42,488 nt of DNA from Bacteroides sp. OF04-15BH (GTDB taxonomy: Bacteria; Bacteroidota; Bacteroidia; Bacteroidales; Bacteroidaceae), in the NCBI RefSeq assembly GCF_003477995.1, contig NZ_QUEM01000032.1:1-42488 (forward strand), written 5' to 3'. How positions within the stretch are numbered: position 1 is the stretch's first letter; every line of letters begins with the position of its first letter. The position numbers and the translations under genes are program-made. The notes under the pieces are model-generated. The model was not told where the DNA came from, made no database searches, and worked only from the letters and a program-made list of their open reading frames with translations. This document shows positions 23,656 through 33,060 of the stretch, in pieces.

Positions 23656-26168
23656 GAAACGTAATGAAAGCCACCACACTGGAGAGCCGGTTCCCGCTGC
23701 TGGCGGTGGAACACGGGTGTATCATCTCGAAGGATGCAGACATCACCGCAGCCTTCGAGGTGGAGCTGCCGGAGGTCTATACCGTAACGGCGGAAGAATA
23801 CGAGAGTATCCATGCCACGTGGTGCAAGGCAATCAAGGTACTGCCCGACTATTCGGTACTGCACAAGCAGGACTGGTATATAAAGGAGCTGTACCGCCCC
23901 GACTGGGAGAAGGAAGGTACGGGCTTCCTGGCACGGAGCAACGGGATGCACTTCAACGAGCGCCCGTTTCTGAGCCACAGGAGCTACCTGTTCCTGACCA
24001 AGACGACGAAGGAACGCATGAGGCGGCAGAGCAACTGGAGCACGCTGTGCCGCGGACATATCATCCCGAAGGAGATACAGGACAGGGAAACGGCGGTGAA
24101 GTTCATGGAGGCGGTGGAACAGTTCGCCCGCATCCTGAACGATTCGGGACACGTCCGCCTGCGCCGCCTGAGGGACGATGAGATTACGGGAACGGAAAAG
24201 GAAACGGGTATCATAGGCAGATACCTGGCACTGACGACGGAGGATACGGCGTGTCTGGAAGACATCGCCATGAGCGCGGAGGAGATGCGCATCGGCGACA
24301 AACGCCTGTGCCTGCACACGCTGTCGGACACGGAAGACCTGCCGGCTGCGGTAGCCACGGACAGCCGTTACGAACGGCTCTCGACCGACCGTTCGGACTG
24401 CCGCCTGTCGTTTGCCGCCCCGCTGGGACTACTGCTGCCCTGCAACCATATCTACAACCAGTACGTGTTTGTCGGCAACAGCGACGAGGAGCTGCGCCGC
24501 TTCGAGAAGTCGGCAAGGAACATGCAGTCGCTCTCGCGCTACAGCCGCCAGAACGCCATCAACTGCGAGTGGATAGAGGAATATCTGAACGAAGCCCACT
24601 CACAGGGGCTGAAGTCCGTCCGCGCCCACTTCAACGTGATGGCGTGGAGCGACGACACGGAGGAGCTGAAACGGATAAGGAACGACGTGGGGAGCCAGCT
24701 GGCCTCGATGGGATGCGTGCCCCGCCACAACACGACGGACTGCCCGACGCTGTTCTGGGCGGGCATACCGGGCAATGCGGCGGACTTCCCGGCAGAGGAA
24801 TCGTTCCACACGTTTGTCGAGCAGGCGGTATGCCTGTTCGCCGGAGAGACCAACTACCGGGACTCGCCCTCGGCTTTCGGCATCCGCATGGCAGACCGCA
24901 TCAGCGGCAAGCCGCTGCATATCGACATATCCGACCTGCCGATGAAGCGCGGCATCACGACCAACCGCAACAAGTTCGTGCTGGGACCGAGCGGAAGCGG
25001 CAAGTCGTTCTTCATGAACCACTTGGTCAGGCAGTATTACGAGCAGGGCACGCACGTGGTACTGGTGGACACGGGAAACTCCTATCAGGGACTGTGCGAG
25101 ATGATACACCGCCGCACGCACGGAAAGGACGGCATCTACTTCACCTATACGGAGGAGAAGCCCATCTCGTTCAACCCGTTCTACACGGATGACGGGGTGT
25201 TCGACGTGGAGAAAAAGGACAGCATCAAGACGCTGCTGCTGACGCTGTGGAAAAGCGAGAACGAACCCGCCACGAAAACGGAATCGGCGGAGCTGGGAAG
25301 CGCGGTGAACGCCTATATCCAGCTGCTCGGTCAGGACAAGGGTATCGTGCCGTCGTTTGACTCGTTCTACGAATACATGCGGGACGTGTACCGCAAGGAA
25401 ATGGAGGAACGCTACATCAAGGTGGAGAAGTCGGACTTCAACATCGACAATTTCCTGACCACCCTGAGGCAGTACTACCGGGGCGGACGCTACGACTTCC
25501 TGCTCAACTCGGCGGAGAACATCGACCTGCTGCACAAACGGTTCGTGGTCTTCGAGATTGACTCGATAAAGGACAATGCCGAGCTGTTTCCGGTGGTGAC
25601 CATCATCATCATGGAGGCGTTCATCAACAAGATGCGCCGGTTGAAAGGCGTAAGGAAACAGCTGATTGTGGAAGAGGCATGGAAAGCCCTTTCTTCGGCA
25701 AACATGGCTGATTACCTGCGCTACATGTACAAGACGGTGAGAAAGTATTTCGGGGAGGCGATTGTGGTGACACAGGAAGTGGACGACATCATCAGCTCGC
25801 CCATCGTGAAGGAAAGCATCATCAACAACTCGGACTGCAAAATCCTGCTGGACCAGCGCAAGTACATGAACAAGTTCGACCAGATACAGTCGCTGCTGGG
25901 TCTGACGGAAAAGGAGAAGTCGCAAATACTCTCGATCAACCAGTCCAACGACCCGTCGAGGCGGTACAAGGAGGTGTGGATAGGACTTGGGGGCACGCAC
26001 TCGGCGGTATATGCCACGGAGGTGTCGATGCAAGAGTATCTCGCCTATACGACGGAGGAGACGGAGAAGATGGAAGTGCGCGAACTGGCGGAGAAACTGG
26101 GAGGCGACATGGAAGCTGCCATCCGTCAGGTGGCGGAGCGACGGCTGGAGGAACGGACGGGACAATGA
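23652..26168 (+). CDS. traG: TraG, VirB4-type conjugation ATPase
   Basis: The 838-residue protein has the VirB4 layout: an N-terminal ~400-residue domain and a C-terminal RecA-like motor with Walker A GPSGSGKS (445-452) and Walker B LIVEE (Glu674-Glu675), plus the TQEVDDI segment typical of the family. It powers assembly of the type IV secretion channel and pilus. The start at 23652 overlaps traF and fits the family; the longer frame from 23466 lies within traF. The gene appears intact. Confidence 0.93.
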   Translation: MRNVMKATTLESRFPLLAVEHGCIISKDADITAAFEVELPEVYTVTAEEYESIHATWCKAIKVLPDYSVLHKQDWYIKELYRPDWEKEGTGFLARSNGMHFNERPFLSHRSYLFLTKTTKERMRRQSNWSTLCRGHIIPKEIQDRETAVKFMEAVEQFARILNDSGHVRLRRLRDDEITGTEKETGIIGRYLALTTEDTACLEDIAMSAEEMRIGDKRLCLHTLSDTEDLPAAVATDSRYERLSTDRSDCRLSFAAPLGLLLPCNHIYNQYVFVGNSDEELRRFEKSARNMQSLSRYSRQNAINCEWIEEYLNEAHSQGLKSVRAHFNVMAWSDDTEELKRIRNDVGSQLASMGCVPRHNTTDCPTLFWAGIPGNAADFPAEESFHTFVEQAVCLFAGETNYRDSPSAFGIRMADRISGKPLHIDISDLPMKRGITTNRNKFVLGPSGSGKSFFMNHLVRQYYEQGTHVVLVDTGNSYQGLCEMIHRRTHGKDGIYFTYTEEKPISFNPFYTDDGVFDVEKKDSIKTLLLTLWKSENEPATKTESAELGSAVNAYIQLLGQDKGIVPSFDSFYEYMRDVYRKEMEERYIKVEKSDFNIDNFLTTLRQYYRGGRYDFLLNSAENIDLLHKRFVVFEIDSIKDNAELFPVVTIIIMEAFINKMRRLKGVRKQLIVEEAWKALSSANMADYLRYMYKTVRKYFGEAIVVTQEVDDIISSPIVKESIINNSDCKILLDQRKYMNKFDQIQSLLGLTEKEKSQILSINQSNDPSRRYKEVWIGLGGTHSAVYATEVSMQEYLAYTTEETEKMEVRELAEKLGGDMEAAIRQVAERRLEERTGQ

Positions 26169-26211
26169 ACCGGCAGGAAATATACAGTAAATGAAAAATA
26201 GAAAATGATTT

Positions 26212-26889
26212 ATGAACCAAAAGACTGACAACATGTACATTGATGACCGATACAGCGATGAAGCGCTGCGGAAACGGGAGGAAATCCGAGAGCATATCTC
26301 ATGGTTCCGTGAGTTCCTGACATTCGGGACTTCGCTACCGGAACATATCAGAAGGCGATACGGACTGGAAGAAGACTACCAGCGGTACAAGAAACTGGAA
26401 ATACAGGTTCACCGGATGCCTGCTGAACAGGACTGCAGGGGATATGGGAAGGAGCAACGCATGAAAGAACTGTGCGAGGCAGGAAGAGCCAAGGGAAAAA
26501 TCACTCTTGCGGTGGAAAAGGCTTACGAAAGCATCTGCCCCGCTCCGGCAAGGGACTATCTGGAAGAAAAATATCAGGAACTGCTCTATCTGAGAGGTAT
26601 GGTGTACCGGAAAGACTATGACGACCCGATGTGGTACAAGCCGGAAATCCTGAACAAATACGGCATTGACCACAAGGGACCGCGCGAAACGGTGCTCAAG
26701 CAGGTGGAAAAGGCATACAGGGAACTGGATGCCCGATTCTGCCGGATGACGGGCAAGAAGCCGGATGCGGACGAACTGTTCGGCAAACCCGCAGTACGGC
26801 AGTCGGTACCTGCACAGAAGGAGGCGCCGGAGAATGGCGCAAGGGAAAACCGCATGTGCAGGCGTAAAGGCAGAAGACCGGGATTCTGA
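26212..26889 (+). CDS. Hypothetical protein between traG and the DUF3876 gene
   Basis: The 225-residue protein is charged and mostly helical, without signal peptide or membrane span. A conserved-looking core includes WYKPEILNKYGIDHKGPRE (about 144-162). The basic C-terminus (RRKGRRPGF) could contact nucleic acid. The start may be the Met at residue 8 (26233). I do not recognise the family. Operon position and codon use like its neighbours support it as real. Confidence 0.65.
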   Translation: MNQKTDNMYIDDRYSDEALRKREEIREHISWFREFLTFGTSLPEHIRRRYGLEEDYQRYKKLEIQVHRMPAEQDCRGYGKEQRMKELCEAGRAKGKITLAVEKAYESICPAPARDYLEEKYQELLYLRGMVYRKDYDDPMWYKPEILNKYGIDHKGPRETVLKQVEKAYRELDARFCRMTGKKPDADELFGKPAVRQSVPAQKEAPENGARENRMCRRKGRRPGF

Positions 26890-26984
26890 CGGAAAAGGAA
26901 ACCGGGCGGACTCCGGCTACGGAAAAGACGAAAAGAAAAAAGGATTGAAAAAATGAAAGAACAAAACTTAAAGAAGACAAGAAA

Positions 26985-27407
26985 ATGAACATCAAACTGA
27001 CAAAGACCGAAAGGCTGCTGCTGTGCGGCGGTCTGATAGGCATGGCATCGCTGATGCTGCAAGCCTGTGATATAATGGCAAAAGAAGACGGCGACACCCG
27101 CGACAGAATCTGCGGAAACTGGGAAAACGCGGAAGCCGGTCCCGACATACTGGTGTACAGGGAGGGAGAATCATATAAGGTGACACTGTTCAGACGCAAG
27201 GGCGTACGCCGCGTACTGAGACCGGAGACCTATCTGCTGCAGAGGGAGGAGAACGGCAACCTGTATATGAACACGGGGTTCCGCATTGACGTGGCATACA
27301 ACGAGGAGACGGATGTGCTGACATTTTCGCCGGGCGGTGACTATGTCCGGGTGAACACGGATGCAGGTGACGGCGAAAGGACAAAGGAGAAAGAGAATAT
27401 GCAATAG
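26985..27407 (+). CDS. DUF3876 lipoprotein (TraH position)
   Basis: The 140-residue protein has a lipoprotein signal ending in a lipobox (LMLQAC, Cys near residue 28), followed by a small beta-rich domain with GNWENAEAGPDILVYREG (about 43-60). DUF3876 proteins occupy the traH position in CTnDOT-type operons. It should be anchored in the outer or inner membrane facing the periplasm. Its exact role is unknown. Confidence 0.75.
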   Translation: MNIKLTKTERLLLCGGLIGMASLMLQACDIMAKEDGDTRDRICGNWENAEAGPDILVYREGESYKVTLFRRKGVRRVLRPETYLLQREENGNLYMNTGFRIDVAYNEETDVLTFSPGGDYVRVNTDAGDGERTKEKENMQ

Positions 27408-27417
27408 CAACTTAACG

Positions 27418-27430
27418 AACCACTAAATCC
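27418..27430 (+). promoter_or_regulatory. AACCACTAAATCC leader motif before traI
   Basis: An exact 13-base copy ends 9 bases before the traI ATG at 27440, matching the spacing at mobA and traN. Confidence 0.6.
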
Positions 27431-27439
27431 AAAAAAAGA

Positions 27440-28084
27440 ATGAGAATGAGACAGAAACTGAAAATACCGCTGATTGCGGTCTGCCTGTGCCTTGCGGGGA
27501 CAGGCGGGGCAAATGCCCAATGGGTGGTGTCCGACCCCGGAAATCTTGCGCAGAGCATCATCAACTCCGCCAAGGAGATGGTGGAGACAGCCGGGACGAA
27601 AGCCAACACCCTGAACGGCTTTCTGGAAACGAAGAAGGTGTTCGAGCAGGGAAAGGCGTATTACGACGCACTTAAATCGGTGCACGACGTGGTAAAGGGC
27701 GGTGCGAAGGTGGCGAAAAGCATCTCTCTGGTAATGGAAATATCGGAAATCTATGTGGACAACTACCAGAAGATGCTTTCGGACGAGAACTACACGCCGG
27801 AGGAGCTTGCCGCCATCTCGTCGGGCTATGCGATGCTGATAGACGAAAGCTCGGACGTGCTGCAGGACCTGAAGAATGTGGTGAACGTGACGGGCATGTC
27901 ACTGACGGATGCGGAAAGGCTCGCCGTCATAGACAATGCCTACCGCAGCCTGATGAACTACCGCAACCTCGTGCGCTACTACACGAACAAGACCATATCG
28001 GTGTCGTACCTGCGGGCGAGAAAGAAGAACGACATGGACCGGGTGATGGCACTCTACGGGAACTCCAACGAAAAATACTGGTAG
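27440..28084 (+). CDS. traI: TraI, DUF4141 VirB5-like protein
   Basis: The 214-residue protein has a signal peptide (to about GGANAQ, residue 27) and a largely alpha-helical mature part, as in DUF4141/TraI. It is thought to resemble VirB5, a periplasmic or pilus-tip helper of type IV secretion. Three bases separate its stop from traJ. The shared leader motif suggests it heads a translational or processing unit within the operon. Confidence 0.85.
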   Translation: MRMRQKLKIPLIAVCLCLAGTGGANAQWVVSDPGNLAQSIINSAKEMVETAGTKANTLNGFLETKKVFEQGKAYYDALKSVHDVVKGGAKVAKSISLVMEISEIYVDNYQKMLSDENYTPEELAAISSGYAMLIDESSDVLQDLKNVVNVTGMSLTDAERLAVIDNAYRSLMNYRNLVRYYTNKTISVSYLRARKKNDMDRVMALYGNSNEKYW

Positions 28085-28087
28085 CCT

Positions 28088-29116
28088 ATGGGAGAGTTTG
28101 ACAACCTGCACCAGATACTCCTCTCGCTGTATGAGGAGATGATGCCGCTCTGCTCGGACATGGCAGGAGTGGCAAAGGGGCTTGCCGGACTGGGCGCCCT
28201 GTTCTATGTGGCGGTGCGCGTATGGCAGTCGCTCGCCCGTGCCGAGGCGATAGACGTGTACCCGCTGCTGCGGCCGTTTGCCATCGGACTGTGCATCCTC
28301 TTCTTCCCGACCATCGTGCTGGGAACGATGAACTCCGTTCTGGGAGTAATCGTACAGGGGACGCACTCGATACTGGAGGAACAGACCTTTGACATGGAGA
28401 AGTACAGGGAACAGAAAGACAGGCTGGAATACGAGGCGATGATGCGCAACCCGGAAACCGCCTATCTCGCCTCGGACGAGGAGTTCGACCGCCAGATAGA
28501 CGAGCTGGGCTGGTCGCCGTCGGACATGATCACCATGACGGGCATGTACATGGACCGTGCGGCGTACAACATCAAGAAGAGCGTGCGTGACTGGTTCCGC
28601 GAGCTGCTGGAGCTGATGTTCGCAGCTGCCGCCCTTGTCATCGACACGCTCAGGACGTTCTTCCTGGTGGTGCTGTCGATACTGGGACCCGTCGCCTTCG
28701 CCTTCTCGGTATGGGACGGCTTCCACTCCACGCTTTCGGCATGGTTCAGCCGCTACATACAGATTTACCTGTGGCTGCCCGTCTCCGACCTGTTCAGCAC
28801 GATACTGGCGAAGATACAGATACTGATGCTCCAGAATGACATCGAGGCGATGCAGGCAGACCCGAACTTCTCGGTAGAGGCGAGCAACGGGGTGTACATC
28901 GTGTTCCTCGTTATCGGCATCGTGGGATACTTCACCATCCCGACGGTAGCCGGATGGATAATCCAGGCCGGTGGCGGAGTGGGCAGCTACAACAAGAACA
29001 TCGGTACTGCGGGCGCCCTTGGCGGCAGTCTGGCGGGTGCGGCAGCCGGAAACGTGGCGGGACGCACGGGCAAGTTTATCAGAAAACAGGCAGGACGGCT
29101 GCTGAAAAGAAAATAG
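28088..29116 (+). CDS. traJ: TraJ, VirB6-like polytopic membrane protein
   Basis: The 342-residue protein has about six hydrophobic segments (near 35-52, 62-90, 180-215, 225-245 and 275-300) and a glycine/alanine-rich basic tail. It matches TraJ of Bacteroides ICEs, the VirB6-like inner-membrane channel component. A central loop around residues 95-170 is soluble and charged. It ends with TAG, showing TAG works as a normal stop here. Confidence 0.87.
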   Translation: MGEFDNLHQILLSLYEEMMPLCSDMAGVAKGLAGLGALFYVAVRVWQSLARAEAIDVYPLLRPFAIGLCILFFPTIVLGTMNSVLGVIVQGTHSILEEQTFDMEKYREQKDRLEYEAMMRNPETAYLASDEEFDRQIDELGWSPSDMITMTGMYMDRAAYNIKKSVRDWFRELLELMFAAAALVIDTLRTFFLVVLSILGPVAFAFSVWDGFHSTLSAWFSRYIQIYLWLPVSDLFSTILAKIQILMLQNDIEAMQADPNFSVEASNGVYIVFLVIGIVGYFTIPTVAGWIIQAGGGVGSYNKNIGTAGALGGSLAGAAAGNVAGRTGKFIRKQAGRLLKRK

Positions 29117-29208
29117 CCTGATAACCGGGGCGGTACCCTGGCATAGCTGCTGTGCCACCCCGGGAAAGCATACCAAAATGATTTTACAAACCATAAAAAA
29201 CAGAAAGA
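29117..29208 (+). other. Hairpin-bearing gap between traJ and traK
   Basis: A GC-rich imperfect stem-loop (CCGGGG near 29124 with CCCCGG near 29157, enclosing TGGCA/TGCCA) lies just after traJ. It could act in mRNA processing or partial termination, dividing the tra operon. Confidence 0.4.
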
Positions 29209-29832
29209 ATGGAGTTCAAGAGCCTGAATAACATAGAAACGAGTTTCCGGCAGATACGTCTGTTCGGAATCATCTACACGGCGGTATGTGCCGCCATCGT
29301 CATCTGCTCGGTGGTATGCGCCTTCCGCTTCGCCGAAGCGCAGAGGCAGAAGATATACGTACTTGACGGGGGAAAGAGCCTGATGCTCGCCCTCTCGCAG
29401 GATCTGTCGCAGAACCGTCCGGCGGAAGCAAGGGAGCATGTGCGCCGCTTCCACGAGCTGTTCTTCACCCTCTCGCCGGAGAAAAGCGCAATCGAGCACA
29501 ACGTGAAGCGTGCGCTGCTGCTGGCGGACAGAAGCGCGTACAACTACTATGCCGACTTTGCGGAAAAGGGATTCTACAACCGCATCATCGCGGGGAACAT
29601 CAACCAGGTGCTCCAGGTGGACAGCGTGGTCTGCAACTTCGACCGCTATCCCTACGAGGCACGCACCTACGCAAGGCAGATGATCATCAGGGAAAGCAAC
29701 GTGACGGAGCGCACGCTGGTAACGACCTGCCGGCTGCTGAACGCGAGCCGCTCGGATGACAATCCGAACGGGTTCACCATAGAGGGATTCACGATACTGG
29801 AGAACAGGAACATCAGAAGCATGGAGAGATAG
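29209..29832 (+). CDS. traK: TraK, VirB8-like conjugation protein
   Basis: The 207-residue protein has one N-terminal membrane helix (about 18-38) and a periplasmic domain, and contains the family pattern VVCNFDRYPYEARTYARQM at about 141-159. TraK is placed with the VirB8-type scaffold proteins. It lies immediately upstream of traL and traM, which supply the other inner-membrane parts. Confidence 0.88.
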   Translation: MEFKSLNNIETSFRQIRLFGIIYTAVCAAIVICSVVCAFRFAEAQRQKIYVLDGGKSLMLALSQDLSQNRPAEAREHVRRFHELFFTLSPEKSAIEHNVKRALLLADRSAYNYYADFAEKGFYNRIIAGNINQVLQVDSVVCNFDRYPYEARTYARQMIIRESNVTERTLVTTCRLLNASRSDDNPNGFTIEGFTILENRNIRSMER

Positions 29833-29836
29833 GCGT

Positions 29837-30139
29837 ATGGGAAAGATGAATATTCTGACGGGAAAATGCGCTGCCGTTCTCAGGGAAAAACTGCACAGGA
29901 GACTGGACGCACTGTCGCCGAAGGCAAGGCTGGCGACGGTGGCAGTGATGTCTGCCGCCTTTGCCGCAGGCTGTCTGTACATGACCGCCACCGCCATTGC
30001 CGGCTTCGGGAAAGGAAACGGGACGATGGAGATACGGCACATGAAGAAACCGGAACTGCCGCAAAAAGCGGATTTGCAGGAAGCGTATGAACATTATCAT
30101 AAAAACAGGATATATGGAAAAGGAACAGAAAAGGAATGA
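29837..30139 (+). CDS. traL: TraL, DUF3989 small membrane protein
   Basis: The 100-residue protein has a basic N-terminus and one membrane helix (about 33-56), as in DUF3989/TraL proteins. Its 3' end overlaps traM by 26 bases. Its role is probably in stabilising the TraK-TraM complex; this is inferred from position only. Confidence 0.82.
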   Translation: MGKMNILTGKCAAVLREKLHRRLDALSPKARLATVAVMSAAFAAGCLYMTATAIAGFGKGNGTMEIRHMKKPELPQKADLQEAYEHYHKNRIYGKGTEKE

Positions 30140-31436
30140 GACAAAAGAGAAAAGACCGCTGACGGAGGAACAGCGCCAGCGGAGAAAGAAGATGCTGGTC
30201 TATCCGCTGATGGTGCTGACCTTTCTGGGGTGCATGTGGCTCATCTTTGCCCCCTCGCAGAAGGACGGCGGAAAGGAACGGCAGGGACTGGGATTTAACA
30301 CGGACATGCCCCTGCCGGAAAACTCCGGAATCATCGGCGACAAGGCGAAGGCATACGAACAGCAGCAGCTGGAGAACAGGAAGAAGGAACGCCGGGGCAT
30401 GGTGGGCGACCTGTCCGCATTCTGGGACGACAAGACGGAAGGAATGGACACGGCAGACGGAACGGACGACTGCCGCCTGGCACAACCGGAAACATTGCCG
30501 AAGACGGGCGGAAGCGGAATACAGACAGGCATCCGCTCCTCGGCTGCCGCCAACGAGCGGCTGAACACCTCGCTGGGTACGTTCTATGAGCCGCCGAAAG
30601 AGGACGCCGAGAAGAAGGAGCTCAGGCAGCGCATCGACGAACTGGAACGCATGGTCATGGAACAGGAGAAACAGCCCGCAAGGATGGAGGAACAGGTCGC
30701 CCTGCTGGAGAAGTCGTACGAGCTGGCGGCGAAGTACCAGAACGGAGGAAACAATGCCGGGCAGACCGCACGTACCGATGGGACGGAAATGACGGAAAGC
30801 AATGCCGGCGAAAATAAAATGAAGGCTGAACCAGTGAGCGGCGTGCGCCCGTCAACGGTGTCCGCCCTGCCGCAGCCCCTGACAGATTCCGCCTTTATAG
30901 CGGACTACGGGGGCGAAAGGAACTACGGGTTCTACACTGCCATCGGCAGTACGGAGGCACCGGGAAAGAACACCATAGCAGCCTGCGTGCAAGGCGACCA
31001 GACGGTAACGGACGGACAGACGGTAAGGCTGCGGCTGCTGGAGCCGATGCGGGTGTCTGGACGGACAATACCAAGGAACACGCCCCTTGTGGGGACGGCA
31101 CGCCTGCAGGGTGAGCGTCTGGAGATAGGCATCGGCTCGCTGGAGCATGAGGGAACCATCGTAGGTGTGGAACTGGCGGTGTACGACAGCGACGGACAGG
31201 CGGGCATCTTTGTGCCCGGCTCGATGGAAACGGACGCGGCAAAGGAAATCGGGGCGAACATGGGCAGTTCGCTCGGAAGTAGCATCAACATCTCGACCGA
31301 CGCGGGGGCGCAACTCGCCTCCGATCTGGGAAAGGGAGTGATACAGGGAGTCTCGCAGTATATATCGAAGAGGATGCGCACGGTAAGGGTGCATCTGAAA
31401 TCGGGATACAGGGTGCTGCTGTATCAGGAAAAATAG
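30114..31436 (+). CDS. traM: TraM, VirB10-like conjugation protein
   Basis: The 440-residue protein has a charged cytoplasmic start, one membrane helix (about 30-45), a long Glu/Gln-rich coiled-coil region (about 155-225), and a C-terminal beta domain beginning near FYTAIGST (about 280) and ending with VHLKSGYRVLLYQE. This is the VirB10-like TraM that spans the envelope. The start at 30114 is preferred to 30087 because it gives the usual short basic leader. Confidence 0.88.
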   Translation: MEKEQKRNETKEKRPLTEEQRQRRKKMLVYPLMVLTFLGCMWLIFAPSQKDGGKERQGLGFNTDMPLPENSGIIGDKAKAYEQQQLENRKKERRGMVGDLSAFWDDKTEGMDTADGTDDCRLAQPETLPKTGGSGIQTGIRSSAAANERLNTSLGTFYEPPKEDAEKKELRQRIDELERMVMEQEKQPARMEEQVALLEKSYELAAKYQNGGNNAGQTARTDGTEMTESNAGENKMKAEPVSGVRPSTVSALPQPLTDSAFIADYGGERNYGFYTAIGSTEAPGKNTIAACVQGDQTVTDGQTVRLRLLEPMRVSGRTIPRNTPLVGTARLQGERLEIGIGSLEHEGTIVGVELAVYDSDGQAGIFVPGSMETDAAKEIGANMGSSLGSSINISTDAGAQLASDLGKGVIQGVSQYISKRMRTVRVHLKSGYRVLLYQEK

Positions 31437-31477
31437 ACAACAAGAGACGAAAGGAAAAAGAACAGTCAAATTTTATC

Positions 31478-31490
31478 AACCACTAAATCC
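31478..31490 (+). promoter_or_regulatory. AACCACTAAATCC leader motif before traN
   Basis: An exact 13-base copy ends 9 bases before the traN ATG at 31500, the same spacing as at mobA and traI. Confidence 0.6.
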
Positions 31491-31499
31491 AACGTAAAA

Positions 31500-32498
31500 A
31501 TGAGTATCAGAAAAGTAATGATGAAGTTTGCCCTTATGACGGGCATTGTCTGTGCAGGACACGCACAGGAAGTGAAAAACGACAGCACCGCCACCACAAA
31601 GGCGGAGGAGCTGAAACTGGTAAAGGATGTCTATCCGCAGACGGAGGAAAACGGCGACCTGTATCACGGACTGACCAGGAAGCTGATGTTTGACCGCATG
31701 ATACCGCCGCACGGTCTGGAGGTCACGTATGACAAGACGGTACATATCCTGTTTCCCTCGGCAGTGCGCTATGTGGACTTGGGTTCTCCCAACCTCATAG
31801 CGGGCAAGGCTGACGGTGCGGAGAACGTCATCCGCGTAAAGGCGACGGTAAGGAACTTCCGCACGGAGACGAACATGAGCGTCATCACGGAGGACGGGTC
31901 CTACTATTCGTTCAACGTGAAATACGCCGATGAACCGCTGCTGCTCAATGTGGAGATGAAGGACTTCATCCATGACGGCAGCACGGTGAACCGTCCGAAC
32001 AACGCGCAGGAAATCTATCTGAAGGAACTGGGAAGCGAAAGCCCCATGCTGGTGCATCTCATCATGAAGTCGCTGCACAAGGAGAACAAGCGCAAGGTGA
32101 AGCACATCGGCTGCAAGCGTTTCGGCATCCAGTATCTGCTGAAAGGGATATATGTCCACAACGACCTGCTTTACCTGCACACGGAGATAAAGAACCAGAG
32201 CAACGTGCCGTTTGACGTGGACTACATCACGTTCAAGATTGTGGACAAGAAGGTGGCGAAACGAACCGCCATCCAGGAACAGGTGCTGTTTCCGCTCCGC
32301 GCGTACAACTATGCGGTGCGTGTGGCCGGGAAAAAGTCCGAGCGCACGGTTTTCTGCCTGCAGAAGTTCACCATCCCCGACGGCAAGCAGCTGGTGGTGG
32401 AAATGAACGAGAAGAACGGCGGGCGTCACCAGACGTTCACCGTGGAGAACGAAGACCTGGTACAGGCTGAAACCATCAACGAACTGCGTGTACGATGA
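31500..32498 (+). CDS. traN: TraN, DUF4138 VirB9-like protein
   Basis: The 332-residue protein has a signal peptide (cleaved near GHAQ, residue 23) and a beta-rich mature part with two domains (about 50-150 and 195-320). DUF4138/TraN proteins correspond to VirB9 of the outer-membrane core complex. The stop overlaps the traO start (ATGA). The protein ends normally and all expected parts are present. Confidence 0.87.
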   Translation: MSIRKVMMKFALMTGIVCAGHAQEVKNDSTATTKAEELKLVKDVYPQTEENGDLYHGLTRKLMFDRMIPPHGLEVTYDKTVHILFPSAVRYVDLGSPNLIAGKADGAENVIRVKATVRNFRTETNMSVITEDGSYYSFNVKYADEPLLLNVEMKDFIHDGSTVNRPNNAQEIYLKELGSESPMLVHLIMKSLHKENKRKVKHIGCKRFGIQYLLKGIYVHNDLLYLHTEIKNQSNVPFDVDYITFKIVDKKVAKRTAIQEQVLFPLRAYNYAVRVAGKKSERTVFCLQKFTIPDGKQLVVEMNEKNGGRHQTFTVENEDLVQAETINELRVR

Positions 32499-33052
32499 AA
32501 GGCAAGGCAGTGTTTTTAGCAATGCTTCTGTCCGTCCTTCTTGCAGGACGGGCGGAAGCCCAGCGATGCCTGCCGAAGATGCGGGGCATTGAGATGAAAG
32601 CCGGAATGACCGGGTCGGACGGATACTGGCTGGGAGCCGCACTGTCGAGCTATGCAAGGGGCGGCAACAAATGGGTGTACGGGGCAGAATACCTGCAGAC
32701 CAACCATCCGTACAGGAGCGTGAATGTTCCCGTGGCACAGTTCACGGCGGAGGGAGGTTTCTACTACAACTTCCTGTCGGATGTGAAAAAGACGGTGTTC
32801 TTCTACGCGGGGGCGTCAGCCCTTGCCGGATACGAGACGGTAAACTGGGGAGAAAGGACGCTGTATGACGGGGCAAGGCTGAACAACAGGGACGGCTTCG
32901 TCTATGGCTGCGCCGCCACACTGGACATGGAGCTGTATCTTGCGGACTTCATCGCACTGACGGCTTCGGTAAGGGAGCGTTTCCTATGGGGCGGCAGTAC
33001 GGGCGTGTGCCGCACGGAGTACGGGATAGGTATAAAGTTCATCATCAACTGA
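32495..33052 (+). CDS. traO: TraO conjugal transfer protein
   Basis: The 185-residue protein has a signal peptide (MKGKAVFLAMLLSVLLAGRAEAQ...) and a repeated beta-strand pattern with aromatic ends, suggesting a small outer-membrane barrel; the final strand GIGIKFIIN fits. TraO in CTnDOT-type operons follows traN and is assigned to the outer-membrane part of the channel. It is coupled to traN. Confidence 0.87.
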   Translation: MKGKAVFLAMLLSVLLAGRAEAQRCLPKMRGIEMKAGMTGSDGYWLGAALSSYARGGNKWVYGAEYLQTNHPYRSVNVPVAQFTAEGGFYYNFLSDVKKTVFFYAGASALAGYETVNWGERTLYDGARLNNRDGFVYGCAATLDMELYLADFIALTASVRERFLWGGSTGVCRTEYGIGIKFIIN

Positions 33053-33060
33053 CGGCAATC

